Shown: positions 28,649 to 36,352 of the stretch, piece by piece
Layout: each line of letters starts with the position of its first letter
Position numbering within the stretch: position 1 is the stretch's first letter
Origin: an uncultured Elusimicrobia bacterium
GTDB lineage: Bacteria > Elusimicrobiota > Elusimicrobia > Elusimicrobiales > Elusimicrobiaceae
NCBI GenBank assembly: GCA_945913025.1
Contig: CAMECJ010000001.1
Span: 186,001 to 250,000 of the forward strand
Direction of reading: 5' to 3'
Length of the DNA: 64,000 nucleotides
Notes under the pieces: generated by a model
The model's input: the letters and a program-made list of their open reading frames with translations, nothing else
Told to the model about the DNA's origin: nothing
Database searches by the model: none
Translations under genes and position numbers: made by a program

Positions 28649-31108
28649 TTATTTTATTTTTTGACAGTAATCGGTGAGCGCTTGATTCGCTTTCATCTGC
28701 GCAAGACGGCGTTTTACGTGTTGCTGTTTATCCGTCAGATTTTTCCTTTCTCTCTCCCGTTTGGCTATAGCATCCAATACCCCGCGGTTGGCTGATTCAA
28801 AACGTGCGATGTCATCCGCCGTTACCACCACATAATTAGCGCATGTCTGAAGATCCCGCTGACGCTGCTCCCGCGCCGCCGCGTCCGCCTGCTGCTGTTG
28901 AGCATATCTGTCCGCTTCAGCACGGTACGCCGCACGCGCTGCTAACGTATACGCCTTGACCTCCGCTGGAGTTAGCCCCAACTTCTTCATCAACCCTTTT
29001 GCTGCAGTTACGCCGGTGGGTTCTCCCCCAAACAAATACGATTTGTTGTACAGCTCCAAACTGGTATCGTCCACCGAATAGAAACGCGAAAAATACTTAA
29101 ATGCACATTCCGAATGTTTATGTACGGGGCCGCGCCCTCTTTCCGGAGGAATATAAGCGTCCGCTTCGCTTGCAATTTTTTGACCGCACACGGAGCAGAC
29201 CAGTTCCGCAGGTGGGGCGGCAGATTGCGGTTGCGCCGAACCGGCTGTTGCCGTCGCTGAACCCGCAGGCGGTGTAGGGATAGGATCTACCTTTGCACGC
29301 GGACGGCCTGCCAGAGCGGTTTCCGAAAATTGATCCGCAGAGGTCGAAACGCGCGTCGTGGTTCCCGCCCCTGTTGCCGACGTTCCGGCTGTTGATGCAG
29401 TTGCGGAATGAGCCGAAGTATTAGCCGCAGGTTTACCCACACGCGTGTTATCCGCCAAAGGCGCCGCACCCGCAGCCCCCGATACCGTCGGAGTCCGCAA
29501 CGGTGTCCCCACATCAGCATTGGCCATAGTAACGTTAATACCCTCTTTTATAGCTTGCGCATACAGCTGTTGATATGTCGGTGCTTCGGTCTTTCTATCA
29601 TACCCGTACGTTTTGGCATACGCACGATAGTCGCTTACTTTCAAAGTCTTTCTCTTTTGCCGACATTTTTCGGTGTCGTGATAATAATACGTATGTTTTT
29701 CTGATGTGCCCTTGACAGAGACTTCACCCTGTACCTCATTATCCTTATCCGTAATTGGTTCGCCGCAAGCAATACATATATGCGTTGGTATAAGATCTGG
29801 CTGAGCGTTATTCAATTTCTCTTGGTTGTATAAGGGCGCGTCGGGAAGAAGATCTTTATTTTCATCAATCAGTCGCATAGCCTTATCGTACGCTGTCAAC
29901 AAGTTTTCTGACGACGTTAGTAGCAATTCCGCGCTATCGCCAAGGAAAGCAATTTCTCTATCTATGGCGTCTAAATAGTTAAGACGAGCAGACAGCATTA
30001 AGGCCTTCGTATCTAACGGGAGTTTGTCTGCGCGAAGCTTGGCGAGCCAATTATTCATTTCCCTTTGTAAACGATCCCGTTCCTCTTCTATACGAGCCTT
30101 TTGCTTATCCCAAACCGAAGTTCCGGTGGAAAAAAAAGCAATCGCTTCCAAACGTTTTTTATTCTTTTCTTTATCCTCCTCAGTCCGGTACGGCTGCCCA
30201 TAAGCGTACTTAAATGAATACTTGTCGCAGAAGCTTTTCCAACCATTCTGTACGCGGCGAGAAAAGCTTCCCCTCTTTCCCTGTATAATATCCGCCATAT
30301 TAATCACAGCATCCACATCATCGCAACCAATTTGTGGTGGGGTTGTGAAGGACATCTCTGTCATAATGGAAAAACTCTCCATATCGTTTTCTTTCAAACC
30401 CATACGCCGAAGAGAGAAATCCTCTCCCATAACAATGCTTTTATCCTTCAAAGGGTCACCTAATAAATCGGCCAAAGGTTCATATAAATCGGCAAGTCCC
30501 AACAGATGCCCGATTTCGTGCGCCAACAGATTAGTCGGATGTTCCTCACACGGATTAACAATGCGTGCTCCCTCCTCAAAAGACGAATCATCTGTGAACG
30601 TATGAGCATACCAGTCAATTCTATTTTGACGCGCTATCGCCCGCGCACAAGTTCCCCCTGAGACAGAATGCCCCACGGATACAGATATATTGGGGTAATC
30701 GTCGGAGGATTCCCCCTTTACCTCGACCGACTCGGGAAATAGCTTTAAGAAATCGGCAAATTCTTCTGTGCGGCCGGCGCGCTGAATAGACGTGCGTACG
30801 GCACTTATCCACATCTCCAACCCCGATTTAACAGTAGAACGAACTCCCTTTTTTAAATCATCAGCAGAAGAATTTCGATTCTGTAGGTCCTCAACCGTTA
30901 CAGACACGCGCGCATTAGTACCCGCGGAAAGAAAGTAGTATGCAAAACAAAGCCGAATCTTCGGCTCAATCCTCTCCCGATAAATACACTCCTTTTCCAA
31001 TCCCCACGCACCGGCAAGAGATGGACATAATACACACGCTAATAAAATAAAAGTAAGTTTGCGCATATAAGGCCTCCAAAATAAAACAGTATATTTTATT
31101 ATAGGCAA
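28649..31108 (-). CDS. Secreted metzincin-like zinc protease with two Cys-rich zinc-binding-like motifs
   Basis: Signal peptide; LLAHEIGHLLGLADLYE (HExxHxxGxxD) followed by a VMGE Met-turn candidate; CIACGEPITDKDNE...TEKCRQK and CSVCGQKIASEADAYIP...HSECAFKYF. Confidence 0.7.
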   Translation of the reverse strand: MPIIKYTVLFWRPYMRKLTFILLACVLCPSLAGAWGLEKECIYRERIEPKIRLCFAYYFLSAGTNARVSVTVEDLQNRNSSADDLKKGVRSTVKSGLEMWISAVRTSIQRAGRTEEFADFLKLFPESVEVKGESSDDYPNISVSVGHSVSGGTCARAIARQNRIDWYAHTFTDDSSFEEGARIVNPCEEHPTNLLAHEIGHLLGLADLYEPLADLLGDPLKDKSIVMGEDFSLRRMGLKENDMESFSIMTEMSFTTPPQIGCDDVDAVINMADIIQGKRGSFSRRVQNGWKSFCDKYSFKYAYGQPYRTEEDKEKNKKRLEAIAFFSTGTSVWDKQKARIEEERDRLQREMNNWLAKLRADKLPLDTKALMLSARLNYLDAIDREIAFLGDSAELLLTSSENLLTAYDKAMRLIDENKDLLPDAPLYNQEKLNNAQPDLIPTHICIACGEPITDKDNEVQGEVSVKGTSEKHTYYYHDTEKCRQKRKTLKVSDYRAYAKTYGYDRKTEAPTYQQLYAQAIKEGINVTMANADVGTPLRTPTVSGAAGAAPLADNTRVGKPAANTSAHSATASTAGTSATGAGTTTRVSTSADQFSETALAGRPRAKVDPIPTPPAGSATATAGSAQPQSAAPPAELVCSVCGQKIASEADAYIPPERGRGPVHKHSECAFKYFSRFYSVDDTSLELYNKSYLFGGEPTGVTAAKGLMKKLGLTPAEVKAYTLAARAAYRAEADRYAQQQQADAAAREQRQRDLQTCANYVVVTADDIARFESANRGVLDAIAKRERERKNLTDKQQHVKRRLAQMKANQALTDYCQKIK

Positions 31109-31167
31109 TTAAATCCCTAAAAACAAGGGGAGAACGATCAAAATCAATTTTTTGCTACAATAAGAAG

Positions 31168-32334
31168 ATGAAAATCCTCTTCAATCCGGACATTCTTCCT
31201 TCTTCCACTTTCGCCTGCGGCCCCGCTCAAGGGCACCCGTCCTTACGCCATACCCCGCTTGACCAAACCCTTTTTGAACGCAGCCACCGCGCGGCGGACA
31301 TTTCCGCCGAAGGCTTGTATAAAGAAGCGGCGGAAAACGCGCGCACGCTGCTTTCTGTGCCGCCGGATTATACTGTTATTTTCTTTTTAGGCGGAGCCAC
31401 CCCCGCAATGGATGCGGTGCTTTGGAATTTGACCAAAGATTCTTTATCCGGCCTCGCTTTCGGGGCCTTTAGCAAACGGTGGACGCACGAAATGGCCGCA
31501 CGGCTGGAAAATACGCTGCGGCTTTCTGTCCGCGAAACCGAAGCAGGCGAATTTTTCCCCCGCCAAAAACCGGATTATCAAGCAAGCCTAGTCGTACTGA
31601 CGCCCAACGAAACCTCTACAGGCGTACAAATACCAAACGATTATTTGGAAGAAGCGTGGAGTTTGCGCGGGCGGGATACGCTTATCGCTTGGGATTGCAC
31701 TTCCTGTGCCGGAGGACGTGTGCTTCCCGCCGGAAAATTTGACGTAATGCTCTTTGGAATGCAAAAATGCTTTGGAACAGCAGGCGGTTCCAGCGTGCTG
31801 ATTCTCAGTCCGGCCGCCGTCAAACGCTTGGAAGAAACAAAAAATTACCGCGCCGTGCCGTATTCGCTCGACTTAAAAACGGCGGTCCGCTTTGCGCGGG
31901 AAAAGTACCAAACGTCAAACACGCCAAATACCACCAATATCTGGATGTTTAACGAAGCGTGCAAATGGATGCTCTCCTGCGGCGGCCTGCCGGCAATGGA
32001 AGCGTTATGCAAGCGGCACGCCAACTACCTGTTGGACTGGGCCGCCGGAACGGATTATCTGGCCCCGCTAATCAAAGACGAAAAATTACGTTCGTTTACC
32101 AGCTTAACTTTGGAAATAACCGACCCCGCCATAAAAGATTCCGACATTTCCGCCGCCCTGCGCGCCACGGGCCGACCCAATTTGGCGGACGGGATAAAAA
32201 AGTATTCGTCGGTAGAGCAGAATTCCGTCCGCATTTCCTGCTTTCCGTTTGTGGACATCAACGGTACGGGCGAATATGAAAAACTGACGCGGACGGTGGA
32301 CGAAATTGTCCGCCAACTGCGCGCCCAAAAATAG
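31168..32334 (+). CDS. serC: Phosphoserine aminotransferase-like (class V aminotransferase)
   Basis: FACGPAQGHPSLR...FFLGGATPAMDAVLWNL...WDCTSCAGGRVLP...FGMQKCFGTAGGSSVLILSP. Confidence 0.82.
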   Translation: MKILFNPDILPSSTFACGPAQGHPSLRHTPLDQTLFERSHRAADISAEGLYKEAAENARTLLSVPPDYTVIFFLGGATPAMDAVLWNLTKDSLSGLAFGAFSKRWTHEMAARLENTLRLSVRETEAGEFFPRQKPDYQASLVVLTPNETSTGVQIPNDYLEEAWSLRGRDTLIAWDCTSCAGGRVLPAGKFDVMLFGMQKCFGTAGGSSVLILSPAAVKRLEETKNYRAVPYSLDLKTAVRFAREKYQTSNTPNTTNIWMFNEACKWMLSCGGLPAMEALCKRHANYLLDWAAGTDYLAPLIKDEKLRSFTSLTLEITDPAIKDSDISAALRATGRPNLADGIKKYSSVEQNSVRISCFPFVDINGTGEYEKLTRTVDEIVRQLRAQK

Positions 32335-32593
32335 CCCACTTATTTTATTTTCCAAAACAATGCAATAGAAATTTCTTTTGGGAAAGAGATAAAACCAGCA
32401 TCATTCCCTAACGCAGGCGCGCAAGAGGCGGGCATAATAAAAAAACACCATCCCCCAATGTTGCAGTATGCAAGGTTCTATAAGGTAATTTTAATTTAAT
32501 CCGACTGGAAACTGGCGGTATATTCAACAAAAGACCTCTCTTTTGTATCTGAAAAGAGAGGTCAAAACGAATCATTTGATTTGTCAAACACGG

Positions 32594-33160
32594 TTAGTCT
32601 GCATAGTAGCAACTTCTCGAAGCGCTCGCGCCGCACTCTGCGGGAGTAGAACCACACGCATCGAACGTGCAAACACTGGCATCCGAACCGCTTTTCGTAA
32701 AGCCAATATCTCTGCAGGAACTGCCATAGCAAGAGCGACGCCCCGTTTTAGGATTTATAGACAAAGCAATATTTGGATTAGGCAAATATACAGCCGAATA
32801 TGCTATTGCTCCGGCACTGCAATCTGCCCCGCCTGCAAAAAAGAAATTTCGAGTATTTCGAGTAGATTCAGATACCGAAACGGCTAAATCGTCCCAAGAA
32901 GGAATACCGTGAGCACTTGGATTTTCCAAACAATACGCAGTAGCCGCCATATTGAGGTTTTTCAAATGCACCCACGCTTCCGACATACGGCTTTTCAGCA
33001 CCGCTTTTTGGTATTGCGGTAATGCCACCGACGCTAAAATGCCGATAATCAGCACAACCACTAATAACTCAATTAGCGTAAAACCTTTTTTACTAGATTC
33101 TGAAACAAGTTCAGAATGACGGCTAAATATACAATCTTTCATTTTAATTTCTCCTATCAA
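32594..33160 (-). CDS. Type IV pilin-like protein (pilin 4) with repeat-derived leader; paralogue of pilin 1 (both end SCYYAD/NCYYAD)
   Basis: [58 protein letters not shown]; the AGGAG site fits the internal ATG (MKDCIF, 33142). Confidence 0.9.
   Translation of the reverse strand: MIGEIKMKDCIFSRHSELVSESSKKGFTLIELLVVVLIIGILASVALPQYQKAVLKSRMSEAWVHLKNLNMAATAYCLENPSAHGIPSWDDLAVSVSESTRNTRNFFFAGGADCSAGAIAYSAVYLPNPNIALSINPKTGRRSCYGSSCRDIGFTKSGSDASVCTFDACGSTPAECGASASRSCYYAD
33094..33121. repeat. REP-type palindrome (ATTCTGAAacaagTTCAGAAT) inside the pilin 4 leader codons
   Basis: tagattctgaaacaagttcagaatgacg. Confidence 0.85.
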
Positions 33161-33263
33161 AAAAGTTACCCTAAGTTGTTTCTATTCAGATTCTAGCGTT
33201 TTGAAAGAAATAAACCACCAACTGGAAACGCCCGCGCAGAAACCCTATAGGATACCCCTACTG

Positions 33264-33286
33264 TATCAAAAAAAAAAACGAGTCAA
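33264..33286 (-). promoter_or_regulatory. Pilin 4 promoter motif: TTGACT-CG-T(11)-GATA
   Basis: Reverse complement of tatcaaaaaaaaaaacgagtcaa; upstream of pilin 4. Confidence 0.7.
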
Positions 33287-33483
33287 GCCCCTTTTAGCGG
33301 CGCGAAGCGCACCCCGTTCGCAACACGGTGTAAACTACCACGGGCTTCCGTCCGTGGCTTTTACGCTTCGCGAGTTTCAAACAGCCTTGCTGTTTGGCCG
33401 CGCCAACTACAAAGAAAAATCTACGATTTTTAGCGCGGCGTTTCCTCTCCTCCATAGGCTCCCGCCTATGGTTTCCACGGGTA

Positions 33484-33912
33484 GTATAAAATTTAAAAAC
33501 CCCGCTTTCGCAGGGTTTTAAAATTTTGGACGTGATCGGGAGTCCTGCGGACGGCGGAGCTGACCTCCTCCTTACTTCACTTCGGAATCGAAGCGCGCCC
33601 CATTCGCAACACGGTATAAAATTTAAAAACCCCACTAACGTGAGGTTTTAAAATTTTGGACGTGATCGGGAGTTCTGCGGACGGCGGAGCGGACCTCCTC
33701 CTTACTTCACTTCGGAAGCGGAGCGCGCCCCATTCGCAACACGGTATAAAATTTAAAAACCCCGCTTTCGCAGGGTTTTAAAATTTTGGACGTGATCGGG
33801 AGTCCTGCGGACGGCGGAGCTGACCTCCTCCTTGCTTCACTTCGGAAGCGAAGTGCACCCCGTTCGCTACCCGATATAAAATTTAAAAACCCCGCTTTCG
33901 CAGGGTTTTAAA
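33484..33912 (-). repeat. Tandem 130-bp repeat array (3 full units plus the tRNA-proximal partial unit) containing the tRNA-Ala 3'-end sequence
   Basis: The GTATAAAATTTAAAAACCCC block recurs at 33484, 33614, 33744 and 33874 (exactly 130 bp apart); each unit carries TGGACGTGATCGGGA, identical to the 3' end of the tRNA. Confidence 0.93.
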
Positions 33913-33988
33913 TGGTGGACGTGATCGGGATCGAACCGACGACCTCCTCGTTGCGAACGAGGCGCTCTCCCAGCTGAGCTACACGCCC
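33913..33988 (-). tRNA. tRNA-Ala (anticodon CGC), CCA encoded
   Basis: GGGCGTGTAGCTCAGCTGGGAGAGCGCCTCGTTCGCAACGAGGAGGTCGTCGGTTCGATCCCGATCACGTCCACCA; cloverleaf folds; anticodon loop TTCGCAA; G3:U70 alanine identity pair. Confidence 0.95.
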
Positions 33989-34198
33989 GAAAATCGGTAT
34001 TTTTTTATTGCTGGGCTTACTTCCGACTTATTTATTATAGCATAATAAAAAACAAAAAGAAAAATATTTTTTGATTTTTCCGTCGTATTTCTTCCCTTCT
34101 ATTTGATTTTACAAAAACGAAAAGGGTAAAATTTCCCTTTTCCCCCGTAAAAAGATAAAATAAATAAGTACCCTATTTCTTATCGTTAAGAGGAATAT

Positions 34199-35497
34199 AT
34201 GTCTAGCAAAATTCGCGTTAAAGACGTGGGCCAATACCTGGGCCAAGAAATTACCTTAAAAGGCTGGCTGTACAATAAACGCTCCAGCGGCAAACTCCAC
34301 TTTTTACAGCTGCGCGACGGCAGCGGCATCATCCAATGCGTGATGTTTAAAGGAGACGTTCCCCCCGAACTGTTTGAACTGGCCGATAAAGTAACACAGG
34401 AATCTTCCATTATTGTTACCGGCACCGTGCGCGAGGACAAACGCTCCCCCTTGGGCTTTGAGCTTGGCGTTACCAACTTGGAAGTGGTGCAAATGGCGAA
34501 GGATTATCCGATTTCCCCCAAAGAACACGGGCCGGAATTTTTGATGCAGCACCGCCATTTGTGGCTGCGCTCGGCCAAACAGACGGCTATTTTAAGAATC
34601 CGAGACGAAATTATCTTCGCTATTCGCGAATACTTTCATAAAAACGGCTTCGTACTTTCCGACTCGCCGATTTTAACCCCCGCCGCCTGCGAAGGCACCA
34701 GCACGCTGTTTGAAACCGACTACTTCGGCGAAAAAGCATTCCTCTCGCAAAGCGGACAGCTCTATGGGGAAGCCTCGGCTATGGCGCTTGGCAAAACGTT
34801 CTGCTTCGGCCCCACGTTCCGCGCCGAAAAAAGCAAAACCCGCCGCCACCTGACCGAATTTTGGATGGTAGAACCCGAAGTGGCTTATAACGATTTGGAC
34901 GACAATATGGATTTGGCGGAAGATTTTATCAAATACATCGTCGGACAAGTGTTAAAAAACCGTGCGGACGATTTAAAAACCTTGGAGCGCGACACCAGCA
35001 AACTCCAAGCCACCGTAGAAAAGAAATTTCCGCGCATTGATTACACGGACGCGATTGAAATTCTGCATAAAAAAGGCAACAATACCGAATGGGGCGGAGA
35101 TATCGGCGGCGACGAAGAAACCTTACTGGGCGAAGATTACGATACGCCGATTATGATTCACCGTTACCCCGCCGCCATCAAAGCTTTCTATATGAAACGC
35201 GACCCGAAAAACCCCAAAGTGGTGCTGGCCGTAGATGTTATCGGCCCCGAAGGCGCGGGCGAAATTATCGGCGGCAGCGAAAGAGAAGCCGATTACGACG
35301 CGCTCTTGGCCCGCATTAAAGAACAAGGTCTCGACCCCGAAGGTTACGGCTGGTACCTGGACTTGCGCCGTTACGGCAGCGTGCCGCACTCCGGCTTTGG
35401 GATGGGCATTGAACGCATGGTGCGCTGGATTTGCGGACTCCAACACGTGCGCGAAACGATTCCGTTCCCGCGTATGATGGATAAAATTCATCCGTAA
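34199..35497 (+). CDS. asnS: Asparaginyl-tRNA synthetase
   Basis: [43 protein letters not shown]...[25 protein letters not shown]...[27 protein letters not shown]. Confidence 0.93.
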   Translation: MSSKIRVKDVGQYLGQEITLKGWLYNKRSSGKLHFLQLRDGSGIIQCVMFKGDVPPELFELADKVTQESSIIVTGTVREDKRSPLGFELGVTNLEVVQMAKDYPISPKEHGPEFLMQHRHLWLRSAKQTAILRIRDEIIFAIREYFHKNGFVLSDSPILTPAACEGTSTLFETDYFGEKAFLSQSGQLYGEASAMALGKTFCFGPTFRAEKSKTRRHLTEFWMVEPEVAYNDLDDNMDLAEDFIKYIVGQVLKNRADDLKTLERDTSKLQATVEKKFPRIDYTDAIEILHKKGNNTEWGGDIGGDEETLLGEDYDTPIMIHRYPAAIKAFYMKRDPKNPKVVLAVDVIGPEGAGEIIGGSEREADYDALLARIKEQGLDPEGYGWYLDLRRYGSVPHSGFGMGIERMVRWICGLQHVRETIPFPRMMDKIHP

Positions 35498-35543
35498 CTG
35501 TTGCCGACTCCGCAGTTTCCGGCGGCAAAAACGCAAAAATTTA

Positions 35544-35577
35544 CCCCGCGTCTTATGTAGACGCGGGGCGTATTTTA
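35544..35577 (+). terminator. Hairpin CCCCGCGTC/GACGCGGGG after asnS
   Basis: ccccgcgtcttatgtagacgcggggcgtatttt. Confidence 0.75.
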
Positions 35578-35611
35578 TAAAGCAAAATCTACTAATTTAT
35601 AAAATACCAAA

Positions 35612-36112
35612 CTACTCCACTAAACAGGTATTTCCTTCTTCTAAATAAGCCCCTGATCCTGAGGTACATCCAATTCCAGATCTGGAAAATCCGAACTTTT
35701 TGCACGCGTCCAAATTATACAATCCCCGACAATGACGCAGTCCGTCGGCCAGATTAAAGGTAATATCTTCCCCCGTATTCGGCTTGGCATAAGAAGCGCT
35801 TCCCTTCACATAACTCCACTCTAAATAATAAGTAAAATTTTTCCCCACAAAAGCTCTTCCTGTTGCCGTGTTACCATTCTTATCCGTAAATGCAACAGGA
35901 AGATCATCAAATGTAACGCTACCTATATCTGTTCCACTTTCCATATTTATTACGGCATACGCGTCGTTAATGGATTTTAGTGTCGTCCACACTTCGCTTA
36001 AACGCGATTTGTTTACAGCTTTAGTATACTGCGGCAGCGCCACAGCCGATAAAATGCCGATGATTAGAACAACAACTAATAATTCAATTAAGGTAAACCC
36101 TTTCATATTCAT
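35612..36112 (-). CDS. Type IV pilin-like protein (pilin 5)
   Basis: [48 protein letters not shown]. Confidence 0.92.
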   Translation of the reverse strand: MNMKGFTLIELLVVVLIIGILSAVALPQYTKAVNKSRLSEVWTTLKSINDAYAVINMESGTDIGSVTFDDLPVAFTDKNGNTATGRAFVGKNFTYYLEWSYVKGSASYAKPNTGEDITFNLADGLRHCRGLYNLDACKKFGFSRSGIGCTSGSGAYLEEGNTCLVE

Positions 36113-36225
36113 TTCTCCTATTAAAAAGTCATCTTGTTGGGTTTCTGCGCAGCATCTACCAATTTTGACGAAATAAACCGCAATCGGGATATCCCGTTCA
36201 GAAACCCTACGGAATATCCTTATCG

Positions 36226-36249
36226 TATCAAAAAAAAAAAACGGGTCAA
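36226..36249 (-). promoter_or_regulatory. Pilin 5 promoter motif: TTGACC-CG-T(12)-GATA
   Basis: Reverse complement of tatcaaaaaaaaaaaacgggtcaa; upstream of pilin 5. Confidence 0.7.
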
Positions 36250-36352
36250 GACCTTAGCGCTCGCCACCCGCTACCCGTAAAAATCCGCCAAATGACAGTA
36301 AAAAAGGCGGACGGAAAAACAAGTCCGTCCGCCCGTTTCAAATGAAATACTC

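Noticed and set aside
33294-33635. ORFs over the tRNA-linked repeat region (33201-33521 +, 33294-33635 -)
   Set aside because: They are translations of hairpin and tandem-repeat DNA.
33484-33912. CRISPR array interpretation of the 130-bp periodicity
   Set aside because: Whole units are near-identical with no unique spacers, and no cas genes are nearby.
6964-36249. Poly-T motif as an intrinsic terminator rather than a promoter
   Set aside because: Only 3-5 bp of possible stem with 2-4 nt loops precedes the T run and it is not conserved across loci; the position upstream of every pilin and the TTGACC box fit a promoter better. Not fully excluded.
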